Source of the DNA: Jatrophihabitans sp.
Lineage (GTDB): Bacteria > Actinomycetota > Actinomycetes > Mycobacteriales > Jatrophihabitantaceae
DNA length: 64,000 nt
Direction of reading: 5' to 3'
Assembly: GCA_036399055.1 (NCBI GenBank)
Contig: DASWNX010000029.1
Span: forward strand, 310,001-374,000
The notes under the pieces were generated by a model. It worked only from the letters and a program-made list of their open reading frames with translations. It had not been told where the DNA came from and searched no databases. The position numbers were made by a program, and so were the translations under genes. Numbering within the stretch: position 1 is the first letter of the stretch; each line of letters opens with the position of its first letter. Positions 25,912-33,701 of the stretch are shown piece after piece.

Positions 25912-26322
25912 TCAGGCGGCGTGTGACCCGGCCATGCTGACCGGCCGGACGTCGAGGCCACGCTCGCGCAGCTGCGCCTCGACGCGGTAGATCTCGGCCA
26001 GCGGGGTGTGCCAGTGCGGCTCCGAACGCGGCGGCGGCACATCCAGCTGCTGGCAGGCCACGCCGAGCACCTGGACGTAGGCGGTCCGAACGGCGCCCAT
26101 CCGCATGCCCTTGCCGGTGAGGCCAGGCCCGTTCTCCCGCGCCTCCAACTGGGCGCGCAGCCGGCGTAGGTCGGCGGTGACCTTCTCGATCGGCGCCGTC
26201 GGCGGGACCGCCGGCTGGCGCTGCTCGGCGATCCGCTCGCACTGCCGACGCACCAGAGCGATCACCGCGCTCAGCACGTACGGCAGAGCCAGCAACCCGA
26301 TCAGCACCACAGCCAAGAGCAC
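25912..26322 (-). CDS. single-pass membrane protein of unknown function
   Basis: A 136-residue protein beginning with one TM helix (VLLAVVLIGLLALPYVLSAV) and followed by about 110 cytoplasmic residues that are helical and charged, with the segment GPGLTGKGMRMGAVRTAYVQ. It was not recognised beyond a general actinobacterial look. A GTG serves as start. It lies between guaB3 and the lipoprotein gene on the same strand; about 200 bases with no gene separate it from the latter. Confidence 0.65.
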   Translation of the reverse strand: MLLAVVLIGLLALPYVLSAVIALVRRQCERIAEQRQPAVPPTAPIEKVTADLRRLRAQLEARENGPGLTGKGMRMGAVRTAYVQVLGVACQQLDVPPPRSEPHWHTPLAEIYRVEAQLRERGLDVRPVSMAGSHAA

Positions 26323-26384
26323 GAGTCCAGTGTGCGCGCGCGCTCTGCGGCCATCAAGTCAGACGCCGGGGACTTGTCCGCCCT

Positions 26385-26432
26385 GTTATCGACTGAGGAT
26401 CAACGCAGGTTATCCAGTGAGGATCAGCGCAG
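26385..26432. repeat. 24-bp tandem duplication across the guaB3 stop
   Basis: Two adjacent 24-base copies (26385-26408 and 26409-26432) differ at three positions. The second contains the last codons and TGA of guaB3, and the first is the downstream copy of the gene end. Confidence 0.85.
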
Positions 26433-27560
26433 GCCGGTGACGATCAGCTCGGCCTTCTGGAACTCCTTCACCGAGGAGTAGCCGCACTTGGCCATCACCC
26501 GGCGCAGCGATCCGAACAGGTTGCGCTCACCGCTGGGGTCCGCGGTCGGGCCGAGCAGCAGCTCAGCCAGCGACGGACGGTCCTGCGGGTCGACGCCGAG
26601 ATCCACCAGGGTCGAGCGCGGCACCCGAGGATGGGAGGCGGTGGGGTCCCAGTAGCGCCCGCCGCCCGGAGCTTCAGCCGCGCCTGCCAGCGCCTCGCCG
26701 AGCATCACCGCGTCGGCTCCGCAGACCAGCGCCTTGGCGATGTCTCCGCCGGTGGTGATGTCGCCGTAGGCGATCAGGTGGACGTAGCGGCCGCCGGTCT
26801 CGTCCAGGTAGGCCCGGCGAGCCGCGGCCGCGTCGGCGATCGCGGTGGCCATCGGGACGTCGATGCCCAGCGCGGAGTGGGTCGTCGAGCCCGAGTGGGC
26901 CCCGTAGCCGACGATCACCCCGGCCGCGCCGGTGCGCATCAGGTGCAACGCGGTCTGATAATTCGTCACGCCGCCCACCAGCACCGGGATGTCGAGGTCG
27001 GCGATGAAGGTCTTGAGGTTCAGCGCGTCGGCCGCGGCGTCGTCGGAGGCGACGTGCTCAGCCGAGATCACGGTGCCCTGGATGACGAGCAGGTCGACCC
27101 CGGCCTTGAGCACCGCCGGTGACAGCGCCACCGTGTGCTGCGGCGACAGCCGGACCGCCACCCGGACGCCGGCGGCCTGCAGGTCGCTGGTGCGGCGAGC
27201 CAGCAACTCAGGCGAGACCGGCTGGGCGTAGAGCTGCTGCAGCATGCTGGTGCTGCAGCCGGAGGAGTCGGCGATGCTGGCCAGCGCCTGCGCCGGGTCC
27301 TCATAGCGCGCCCACAAACCCTCGCCGTTGAGCACGGCCAGGCCACCGAGGCGTTCGATCTCGGCCGCCGTCGACGGTGACACCACCGCGTCCGAGGGCG
27401 CGGCCACCAGCGGCAGCTCGAAGGTGTGCGCGTCGATCTGCCAGGCGGTCGAGACCACCGAGGACCCCCGGGTCCGCCGGGTCGGCACCAGCGCGACCTC
27501 GTCCAGGTGGTACCCGCGGCGGGCGTCACGGCCCAGTCCGATCTCAACGGTTTCAGGCAT
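26424..27560 (-). CDS. guaB3: GuaB3 family IMP dehydrogenase-related protein
   Basis: A 378-residue (beta/alpha)8 protein of the GuaB3 family found next to guaB in actinobacteria. It lacks the CBS pair of true IMP dehydrogenase. The family-typical N-terminus EIGLGRDARRGYHLDEVALVPTRRTR is clear, as are VLVGGVTNYQTALHLMRTGA and GDITTGGDIAKALVCGADAVM. The cysteine loop of GuaB (GSICTT) is replaced by GYGAHSGSTTHSALG. A related GuaB3 enzyme has been linked to GMP reductase activity; that role here is inference. Confidence 0.9.
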   Translation of the reverse strand: MPETVEIGLGRDARRGYHLDEVALVPTRRTRGSSVVSTAWQIDAHTFELPLVAAPSDAVVSPSTAAEIERLGGLAVLNGEGLWARYEDPAQALASIADSSGCSTSMLQQLYAQPVSPELLARRTSDLQAAGVRVAVRLSPQHTVALSPAVLKAGVDLLVIQGTVISAEHVASDDAAADALNLKTFIADLDIPVLVGGVTNYQTALHLMRTGAAGVIVGYGAHSGSTTHSALGIDVPMATAIADAAAARRAYLDETGGRYVHLIAYGDITTGGDIAKALVCGADAVMLGEALAGAAEAPGGGRYWDPTASHPRVPRSTLVDLGVDPQDRPSLAELLLGPTADPSGERNLFGSLRRVMAKCGYSSVKEFQKAELIVTGLR

Positions 27561-27635
27561 GTGCCAAAGTCTGCCCTATGCCCTTGGCTGGCCGGTGCGG
27601 GCACGGCGGCGGGGGTCTCAGGGAGGGCGCTCATC

Positions 27636-28061
27636 ATGATCGGACGGCTGCACCACATCGTTCTGGACTGTCCCGATCCCGGTGTCCTGGCGCGGTTCTA
27701 CGCCGAGCTGCTGGGCTGGCCGATCAGCTGGCAGCAGCCGGACTGGGTGGTGGTCGCCGCCAGCGATCGCTCGTCCGGCCTGGCCTTTCAGGCGGTGGCC
27801 GACTACCGGCCGCCGGACTGGCCCGATCCGGCGCGTCCCCAGCAGCTGCATGTCGATGTCATGGTGGACGACCTCGACGAGGCCGAGCCGCTGACGCTGG
27901 CCCTGGGCGCTCGCCGGTTGAGCGCACCGGACTCGGCTTGGCGGGTGTACGCAGACCCGGCCGGGCACCCGTTCTGCCTCATTCCGCGACCGTCGTGGGC
28001 GCCGCCGGTGGGTCCGGCGGACTCGGCGGGCTCGGCGGCAGCAGCCGGACCGGAGTCCTGA
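27636..28061 (+). CDS. VOC (glyoxalase/bleomycin-resistance fold) family protein
   Basis: A 141-residue single VOC module: LHHIVLDCPDPGVLARFYAELLGWP opens the first beta-alpha-beta unit, and HVDVMVDDLDEAEPL and VYADPAGHPFCLI form the second. His and acidic positions suitable for a metal are present. The substrate is unknown. ATG 27636 has GGGAGGG about 9 bases upstream. Its TGA overlaps the next ATG by one base (TGATG), so it is coupled to the methyltransferase gene. The C-terminus is Gly/Ala/Ser-rich. Confidence 0.88.
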   Translation: MIGRLHHIVLDCPDPGVLARFYAELLGWPISWQQPDWVVVAASDRSSGLAFQAVADYRPPDWPDPARPQQLHVDVMVDDLDEAEPLTLALGARRLSAPDSAWRVYADPAGHPFCLIPRPSWAPPVGPADSAGSAAAAGPES

Positions 28062-28639
28062 TGTTCCGGATCGCCTTTCTGGAACCGAAGATCCCACCCA
28101 ACACCGGCAACGCCATTCGGCTGGTGGCCGCGACCGGCAGCGAGCTGCACCTGATCGGGCCGCTGGGTTTCGACCTGTCCGACGCCAAGCTGCGCCGGGC
28201 CGGACTGGACTACCACGACCTCGCCTCGGTCATCGTGCACCGCGATCTGCAAGCGGCTTGGGAGGCTTGGGCCGACCCGACGGCCTCGACCGCCTCAGCC
28301 GCCTCAGCCGCCTCAGCAGGCTCTATCAGCTCAGCCGCCTCAGCCGCCTCCGCCGGCTCTATCAGCTCAGCCGCCTCAGCCGCCTCCGCCGGCAGCCGGG
28401 TCTACGCCTTCACCACCCGGGCCGGCACCCGTTTCACCGATGTCAGCTACCAGCCCGGTGACATCCTGCTGTTCGGAACCGAGCCGTCCGGGCTGCCGCC
28501 TGCGGTGCTGGCCGACCGGCGGATCAGCGCCGAGGTGCGCATTCCGATGCTGGCCGGACGGCGCTCGCTGAACCTGTCCAACGCCGCGGCGGTCGCGGCG
28601 TACGAGGCCTGGCGTCAGCACGACTTCGCCGGCGCCTGA
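28061..28639 (+). CDS. trmL: TrmL-like tRNA (cytidine(34)-2'-O)-methyltransferase with low-complexity insertion
   Basis: A SPOUT methyltransferase. LEPKIPPNTGNAIRLVAATG, GPLGFDLSDAKLRRAGLDYH, LLFGTEPSGLP and RIPMLAGRRSLNLSNAAAVA match TrmL throughout, including the knot. The family modifies the wobble base of tRNA-Leu. Unlike standard TrmL (about 155 residues), this protein has 192: about 40 Ser/Ala/Thr residues are inserted at residues 69-110, before VYAFTTRAG, in the loop between two core strands. The insert contains an exact 36-base tandem duplication. The frame is intact. Whether the enzyme still folds normally is unknown. Confidence 0.88.
   Translation: MFRIAFLEPKIPPNTGNAIRLVAATGSELHLIGPLGFDLSDAKLRRAGLDYHDLASVIVHRDLQAAWEAWADPTASTASAASAASAGSISSAASAASAGSISSAASAASAGSRVYAFTTRAGTRFTDVSYQPGDILLFGTEPSGLPPAVLADRRISAEVRIPMLAGRRSLNLSNAAAVAAYEAWRQHDFAGA
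28319..28390. repeat. two exact 36-bp tandem copies inside trmL
   Basis: Bases 28319-28354 and 28355-28390 are identical and encode GSISSAASAASA twice. Flanking sequence is a degenerate run of the same Ser/Ala codons. Confidence 0.95.
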
Positions 28640-28705
28640 GCCTGCTCCACCGAGTCTCGTCCAGGAGAATTCGGCAAGCACGCCCGAGCCAGGCATGATC
28701 TGGCT

Positions 28706-30670
28706 ATGCAGACAGCGCCTTACGGCTCGTGGACCTCACCGATCAGCGCCGCCGACCTGGTTCGCACCGAGCACCCCGCCTCCGGCGGCCGTTACGTGGG
28801 CGGCGAGCTGTGGTGGACCGAATCGCGGTCGGCCGAAGCCGGCCGCCAGTCCGTGCGCAGGTTCGATGACAAGGGCGAGCCCGTGGACATCCTGCCCGCG
28901 CCGTGGAACGCCCGCACCCGGGTGCACGAGTACGGCGGCGCCTCGTGGGCGGCCGGTCCTGACGGCAGCCTGCTGTTCACGGAGTTCTCCGACCAGCGCC
29001 TGTACCGGTTGGCCTCCGGCGCGAGCGTGCCGGAGCCGCTGACGCCGACCGGCTGGGCGCCGGCCACGCTGCGTTACGCCGAACCCCAGCTGTCAGCCGA
29101 CGGCGCCGAGGTCTGGTGCGTCCGCGAGAGCCACCAGCCCGACGGCGCCATCAACCGTGACATCTGCGCGGTGCCCTTGGACGGCTCCGCCGCCGAGGAC
29201 CCCTCACGCATCCGGTCGTTGGTGTCCGGCTCCCACTTTCTGACCCACGCCAGGTTGTCACCGGACGGCGCCAAGCTCGCCTGGATCGCCTGGGAGCATC
29301 CGCAGATGCCCTGGGACGGCACTGAGCTGCGAGTGGCGGAGCTGACCGCGGACGGGGTGTGCGGGCCGTGGCGGACCCTGGCCGGCTCGACCACCGAGTC
29401 GGTGCTGCAGCCGGAATGGGCCGACGATGACAGCCTGTTCGTCATCAGCGACCGATCCGGCTGGTGGAACCTCTATCGGATCTCGCTGGCCGAAGGCGCC
29501 TCCGCTCAACCGCTCTGCCCGCGTTCGGAGGACTTCGGCGGCGCGCTCTGGCAGCTGGGCCGCCGCTGGTACGCACCGCTGGGCGACGGCCGGCTGCTGA
29601 CCGTGCGCACCCTGGGCACGGACCGGCTGGCGCTGCTGGACCCGGGCACCGGTGAGCTGACCGACCTCGACCTCGGCGACCTGAGCACCCTGGTCCTCAA
29701 CGGCGTCTCCGACGGCCGGGTGGTGCTGACCTGTGCCGGCGCCCGGACCGGCGCCGGCCTGCGATCACTCGATATGGCCACCGGCGAGCTGACCGACCTG
29801 CGGCTCAACAGCGACGAGCTGCCGCCGGCAGCCTACCTGCCCCAAGCGATGCCGATGACCTTCACCGGGCCGGGCGGGCGCGACGTGCACGCCTTCGTCT
29901 ACCCGCCCACCAACCCCGATTTCAGCGGACCCGAGGGTGAGCTGCCGCCCTACGTCGCGTTCGTCCACGGCGGCCCGACCTCACACGTCTCGCCCACGGT
30001 GAGCCCGGTCATCTGCTACCTGACCAGCCGCGGGATGGGCGTCGTCGACGTCAACTACGGCGGCTCGAGCGGTTATGGCAGGGCTTACCGCGACCGGTTG
30101 CGCGGCCAGTGGGGCATCGTCGACGTCGAGGACACCGTGGCCGCCGTGCGCGGGCTGGTCGAGGCCGGCATGGCTGACGGCGATCGGCTGGCGATCGAGG
30201 GCGGCTCGGCAGGCGGCTGGACGGTGCTGTCCGCGCTGACCGGCACCGAGGTGTTCGCTTGCGGGGTGTCCTACTTCGGCGTCGCGGAGCTGGTGAAGTT
30301 CGCCGAGTCGACTCATGACTTCGAATCCCGTTATCTCGACGGGCTGATCGGCCCGTTGCCCGAGACGCTGCCGCTGTATGAGTCCCGCGCCCCGCTGTCC
30401 AACGTGGACGGGCTGTCCTGCCCGGTGCTGCTGTTGCAGGGCCTGGATGACCCGGTGGTGCCACCGGCGCAGTCGGAGATGTTCCGCGACGCTCTGGTCG
30501 CCAAGGGAATCCCGCACGCCTATCTGGCCTATCCCGGTGAGTCGCACGGCTTCCGGCGGGCCGAGACCCAGATCCACGCGCACGAGGCGGAGCTGTCCTT
30601 CTACGGACAGGTGCTGGGTTTCGAGCCGCCCGGGATCCCCAAGTTGGAGCTCTGGCGGCCGGCGGACTAG
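28706..30670 (+). CDS. S9 family (prolyl-oligopeptidase-like) peptidase
   Basis: A 654-residue serine peptidase. Residues 1-395 form a WD-like beta-propeller (repeated strand motifs such as FSPD- and SDR-type turns, for example ISDRSGWWNLYRI). The alpha/beta-hydrolase domain follows, with AFVHGGPTSH as oxyanion region and NYGGSSGYGRAYRDRL. The nucleophile is in EGGSAGGWTVL, the aspartate in LLQGLDDPVVPP and the histidine in YPGESHGFR. No signal peptide is seen. It probably cleaves peptides in the cytoplasm. The neighbouring gene on the right is separated by a long minisatellite. Confidence 0.92.
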   Translation: MQTAPYGSWTSPISAADLVRTEHPASGGRYVGGELWWTESRSAEAGRQSVRRFDDKGEPVDILPAPWNARTRVHEYGGASWAAGPDGSLLFTEFSDQRLYRLASGASVPEPLTPTGWAPATLRYAEPQLSADGAEVWCVRESHQPDGAINRDICAVPLDGSAAEDPSRIRSLVSGSHFLTHARLSPDGAKLAWIAWEHPQMPWDGTELRVAELTADGVCGPWRTLAGSTTESVLQPEWADDDSLFVISDRSGWWNLYRISLAEGASAQPLCPRSEDFGGALWQLGRRWYAPLGDGRLLTVRTLGTDRLALLDPGTGELTDLDLGDLSTLVLNGVSDGRVVLTCAGARTGAGLRSLDMATGELTDLRLNSDELPPAAYLPQAMPMTFTGPGGRDVHAFVYPPTNPDFSGPEGELPPYVAFVHGGPTSHVSPTVSPVICYLTSRGMGVVDVNYGGSSGYGRAYRDRLRGQWGIVDVEDTVAAVRGLVEAGMADGDRLAIEGGSAGGWTVLSALTGTEVFACGVSYFGVAELVKFAESTHDFESRYLDGLIGPLPETLPLYESRAPLSNVDGLSCPVLLLQGLDDPVVPPAQSEMFRDALVAKGIPHAYLAYPGESHGFRRAETQIHAHEAELSFYGQVLGFEPPGIPKLELWRPAD

Positions 30671-30715
30671 CGGGGCGGCGCCGCCGGCGGCTTTCGGCTG
30701 CCGGCGGCTGCTCGG

Positions 30716-30923
30716 GTGTCGCTGTGGCTCGGTGTCGCTGTGGCTCGGTGTCGCTGTGGCTCGGTGTTGCTGTGGCTCGGTGTCGCTGCGGCTCGGTGTC
30801 GCTGTGGCTCGGTGTCGCTGTGGCTCGGTGTCGCTGTGGCTCGGTGTCGCTGTGGCTCGGTGTCGCTGTGGCTCGGTGTCGCTGTGGCTCGGTGTCGCTG
30901 TGGCTCGGTGTCGCTGTGGCTCG
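30716..30923. repeat. 13-copy 16-bp minisatellite
   Basis: Thirteen uninterrupted copies of GTGTCGCTGTGGCTCG fill 208 bases. Two copies have single-base variants (30764 and 30780 units). The 16-base period means frames rotate every copy, so the open frames seen through it are trivial. It occupies most of the 357-base gap between the S9 peptidase and DUF222-HNH gene 2; the rest of the gap has only the upstream element of that gene. Confidence 0.97.
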
Positions 30924-31000
30924 GTGGTCGCAAGTGGTTGGTGTGACTAGTAATCCCCTTAGCCGATAGGGTTGTTCCTGCCCTCGGCGGCTCAGTATTG

Positions 31001-31024
31001 TCAGACCCTTACCCTAGTGTCTGA
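31001..31024 (+). promoter_or_regulatory. inverted repeat TCAGAC-N12-GTCTGA before DUF222-HNH gene 2
   Basis: Same layout as at 5183: 6-bp arms, 12-base spacer, three bases, then ATG (31028). The spacers differ in their first part, but CTAGTGTCTGATGTATG is identical in both genes. TAGTGT is a candidate -10 box for a leaderless message. Confidence 0.7.
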
Positions 31025-31027
31025 TGT

Positions 31028-32317
31028 ATGACAGCAGCGGTGAGCACGAGCGAAGCGGCGGCGCTGGCCACAGCGCTGCCTGCTGCGGTAGCTCAGCTTG
31101 CCGGGTGCTCATTCTCGGGCCTCGCTGACGATGACCTACTTGTGGTGCTGCGGCTCGCGGAGCGGGCTCGCCGCCAGCTCGAGGCGCTCGACCACCTGCT
31201 GGTCGCCGAGGTCGAAGCACGCAACCTGCCTGGCCGGTACGTGCTGCGCGGGTCGAAGCAGCTGCTGTCAGGCCTGCTGAACCTGTCGCCCGCCGAAAGT
31301 GGAACCCGGGTGCGCCAGGCCCACCAGCTCGGCCCGCGGACTAGCCTGACCGGCGAACGACTCGCGCCGCTGCTGCCTGTCACCGCCGCCGCCCGCGCCG
31401 ACGGCTCGATCACTGCTCGGCAAGTTGACGTGATCATCGCGGCAATGGCCAGGCTGCGCGACGCACGTTTGCCCGTCGAGCAGCAGGCGGATGCCGAAGC
31501 ATTTCTCGTCGAGCAAGCGCACCGCTTCGACGCGGGCACCCTGACCGGAATCGCCCGGCAGTTGCTGGACACCCTCGACCCGGACGGCAGCCTTGCCGAG
31601 GAGCGGACCCAGCAGCGACGGCGGTTTCTCAGCTGCCATCCCAACGGCGACGGAATGCACCGACTCACCGCCGACCTCGACACCGAGACCGCGGCCCTGG
31701 CGATGACGGTGCTGCACTCGCTGGCCTCGCCGAAGCCCTCCGAGGCAGGCGAGCGCGACCAACGAACCGCGGGCCAGCGGATGCATGACGCCTTTCGTGC
31801 CGTGCTGAAGCTGGCGCTGCGCGCCGGAGATCTGCCGACCTCCGGCGGCGTTCCGGCGACTGTGCTGATCACCATGACGGCTGAGCAGTTTCAGACCGGC
31901 ACCGGGCTCGCCAGCACCAGCTACCAGCAGAAACTGACCGTCGATCAGGCGCTCCGGATCGCCGACGAAGCAGCCATCTCCTGGATCGTGCACAACAGCA
32001 AGGGCGGTATTCTCAATTACGGCACCACCCGACGAGTGGCGACCGACAAGCAGACCCTCGCCCTGATCGCCCGGGATAAGGGTTGCGCCTTCCCCGGGTG
32101 TGCCGACCCACCCGAGTGGACCGAGAAACACCACATCACGCCATGGGCGGCAGGCGGCGCGACGGATCTGGACAACCTCTGTCTGCTGTGCGACCACCAC
32201 CACGACCGCATCGACACCGGCGGCTGGCGCATCACCATGCGCGACGGCTTGCCCTGGTTCACCCCGCCGGCCTGGATCGACCCGGAGCAACGACCGCAGC
32301 GCAACATCCGGCCATGA
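31028..32317 (+). CDS. DUF222 / 13E12-family HNH endonuclease, gene 2
   Basis: A 429-residue second member of the family. DUF222 covers about residues 20-330. The HNH domain starts CAFPGCADPPEWTEKHHITP and continues GGATDLDNLCLLCDHHHDRI, with all Cys/His residues present. It is complete and ends PEQRPQRNIRP. Its 3' end is about 90 percent similar to the broken piece at 38322-38472, so a close relative was once here. The DLDNL codons read GACAACCTCTG, one to two bases off the 11-mer at the island ends. Confidence 0.92.
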   Translation: MTAAVSTSEAAALATALPAAVAQLAGCSFSGLADDDLLVVLRLAERARRQLEALDHLLVAEVEARNLPGRYVLRGSKQLLSGLLNLSPAESGTRVRQAHQLGPRTSLTGERLAPLLPVTAAARADGSITARQVDVIIAAMARLRDARLPVEQQADAEAFLVEQAHRFDAGTLTGIARQLLDTLDPDGSLAEERTQQRRRFLSCHPNGDGMHRLTADLDTETAALAMTVLHSLASPKPSEAGERDQRTAGQRMHDAFRAVLKLALRAGDLPTSGGVPATVLITMTAEQFQTGTGLASTSYQQKLTVDQALRIADEAAISWIVHNSKGGILNYGTTRRVATDKQTLALIARDKGCAFPGCADPPEWTEKHHITPWAAGGATDLDNLCLLCDHHHDRIDTGGWRITMRDGLPWFTPPAWIDPEQRPQRNIRP

Positions 32318-32346
32318 AGGGGACTCGAACGCCGTCGACTCACTAT

Positions 32347-32374
32347 GCGGCGCGACCGACCTCGACAACCTCAC
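32347..32374 (+). other. left DUF222-HNH scar with 11-bp core (attL-like)
   Basis: About 28 bases read G-A-T-D-L-D-N-L-T in the HNH frame and then break off into unrelated sequence. The last 11 bases, GACAACCTCAC (32364-32374), recur at 38325-38335. Upstream of 32347 there is no further DUF222 similarity until the intact gene's stop, so the left arm is short. Confidence 0.6.
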
Positions 32375-32417
32375 AAGTCGCTGATACAACCTCTGAGAGC
32401 TGATTAATGGGAAGTGG

Positions 32418-32560
32418 TTAGTTCTGGGCTCCAGCGTGGTCGAGCATGGCCGGGATGATCGCGACCTGGTGGTCGAGGTTGAGCAAGTCCCGCGATTGGC
32501 CGAGCTGCTGCTGCTCGCTCTTGCCGACTAGGTCGTGCAGTGCGAGCAACGCCGGAAAAT
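32418..32560 (-). pseudogene. 3' remnant of a serine recombinase
   Basis: On the minus strand the frame ends SRDLLNLDHQVAIIPAMLDH and AGAQN then TAA. It aligns with the end of the recombinase at 36901 (AWDSLNLDRQTAIITALLDH). Only the last 45 or so codons remain, about 45 bases inside the left 11-bp core. It shows that a second, related integrase once existed in this island. Confidence 0.7.
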
Positions 32561-32644
32561 TCCTAGTGCGGCCACCGCCGGGCACGCACCGGCCCTGTGG
32601 GACGTCAGCGCCACCCTCCTAGGAGTCTGTGGAAGAATCCGCCC

Positions 32645-33145
32645 GTGAGCCAGGGGAGCCTCCGCGACAGCGCGAAGACGCACAACCTCGTAGCGGTCGC
32701 CCTCGTCGGGGTCATCGTTGTGTGTGCGGTTGTTCTGGGCGTCGAGAAGCCGAACACGGCATGGACGGTTGGCCTGTCCGTTATTTCAGCGGTCGCCGGC
32801 GCTCTCCTTGGAAATGTAGTGCGGCTCGACCTCTCGCAGAGTGTTTACCGCGTCCAAGCCCGACCAGCGACTCGGCACTTATTCGATCAAGTGCAGCGGT
32901 TGAGGGGCTTGGTGATCAGAGTTGAGCAGTATGGGGCCACCTGTCGGCAGGAAGAAATTTCGCGTGATCGTGCGTCTGATTGGTTTACCTCCGTCGGGAA
33001 CGAACTCCGAGCCGAAATTGAAGCAACGGCGACCGCAATAGAAAACTGGAGTGACCTCGCGGCGGACGTGCGAACCGAGGAGTGGAACAAGTATCTGAGC
33101 CGCAGTTCCCGTCTGCCTGGACATGGAGGACCGTCAAGTGGCTGA
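32645..33145 (+). CDS. two-TM protein of unknown function, low GC
   Basis: A 166-residue protein. Two TM helices (NLVAVALVGVIVVCAVVLGV and TAWTVGLSVISAVAGALLGN) form an N-terminal hairpin, and about 100 cytoplasmic residues follow with a coiled-coil look (LFDQVQRLRGLVIRVEQYG; ELRAEIEATATAIENW). Not recognised. The hairpin-plus-coil layout is like membrane effectors of some defence systems, but that is only an analogy. GTG 32645 is the best start near the first TM. Its stop overlaps the next gene by eight bases. Base composition is lower in GC than the host genes. Confidence 0.65.
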   Translation: MSQGSLRDSAKTHNLVAVALVGVIVVCAVVLGVEKPNTAWTVGLSVISAVAGALLGNVVRLDLSQSVYRVQARPATRHLFDQVQRLRGLVIRVEQYGATCRQEEISRDRASDWFTSVGNELRAEIEATATAIENWSDLAADVRTEEWNKYLSRSSRLPGHGGPSSG

Positions 33146-33620
33146 GCGAATCCGGGGCAAGGTCGCACAAATTAATAGTGACCATGAGCTGATCATCAAT
33201 CGCGGAGAGAACGACGGAGTAAAGCGAGGGTCGCACTTCTATATCCGCGGCGAGCCGCTGACCGTAGAGGACCCGGATACCGGGGAGCCGCTCGGAAAAG
33301 TCCTCCCTATCAAAATGGTCGTGCGCGCGGAAGAAGTGAGTGAGAGGTTCTGCATTGCCCGAACCTTTCGTTCAAAGCGAGTAAAAGTGCGAGATGCTGA
33401 GCCTGGGAATGAGAACCTTGGCTTAGGTATGTCATGGCGCCAGCTATTGCAGCCTCCTCGGCCCGCAGAATATGAAATGCAGGTCGAAACGTTCCGCATG
33501 GACCCGAAAAAAGGATCGCCAATATCAGCTAACGAGAGTGTGATACGGGTCGGTGATGTCGTGGAGTCCGTGCTGCCTGGCGAGGACATCGATCCGGTGA
33601 CCACGACTCTCTTTCATTGA
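33138..33620 (+). CDS. FlgT C-terminal-like beta-barrel protein, unknown role
   Basis: A 160-residue soluble protein. The N-terminal part (GKVAQINSDHELIINRGEND then GVKRGSHFYI and DPDTGEPLGKVLPIKMVV) resembles small SH3-like barrels such as the FlgT C-terminal domain that occur as stand-alone proteins in many bacteria. The last 60 residues are unlike anything I know. GTG 33138 is preferred: GGAGG lies 8 bases upstream, and the start overlaps the stop of the two-TM gene (coupled). GC is low. No flagellar genes are present. Confidence 0.65.
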   Translation: MAERIRGKVAQINSDHELIINRGENDGVKRGSHFYIRGEPLTVEDPDTGEPLGKVLPIKMVVRAEEVSERFCIARTFRSKRVKVRDAEPGNENLGLGMSWRQLLQPPRPAEYEMQVETFRMDPKKGSPISANESVIRVGDVVESVLPGEDIDPVTTTLFH

Positions 33621-33626
33621 TGCGTC

Positions 33627-33682
33627 CGAGAACACCCCATCACAGCCTGGCAGCACGGCGGCGTCACCGATCTGGCAACCTC
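33627..33682 (+). pseudogene. internal DUF222-HNH scar
   Basis: Read as codons from 33627 it gives REHPITAWQHGGVTDL, matching RHHITAWADGGTTDLDNL of DUF222-HNH gene 1, then goes out of register at CAACCTC. It is a second truncated HNH 5' arm, ending where the attachment core would be. The DUF4062 gene starts to the right of it. Confidence 0.65.
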
Positions 33683-33701
33683 GCTACCCCTTAAGCGATC
33701 C

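Noticed and set aside
30716..30923. Possible CRISPR array.
   Set aside because: Copies are directly adjacent with no spacers, and no cas genes are present.
30667..30933. Open reading frames on both strands through the 16-bp repeats (products rich in HSDTEPQR or RCRCGSVS).
   Set aside because: They are forced by a repeat whose unit lacks stops in all frames; no start signal and no composition like a real protein.
32318..32340. T-arm-like sequence (reverse strand GTTCGAGTCC) suggesting a tRNA fragment at the left end of the island.
   Set aside because: The stem does not pair over five bases and no acceptor or anticodon arm can be found.
33123..33137. ATG 33123 as the start of the beta-barrel gene.
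   Set aside because: It has no Shine-Dalgarno; GTG 33138 has GGAGG at 8 bases and fits better.
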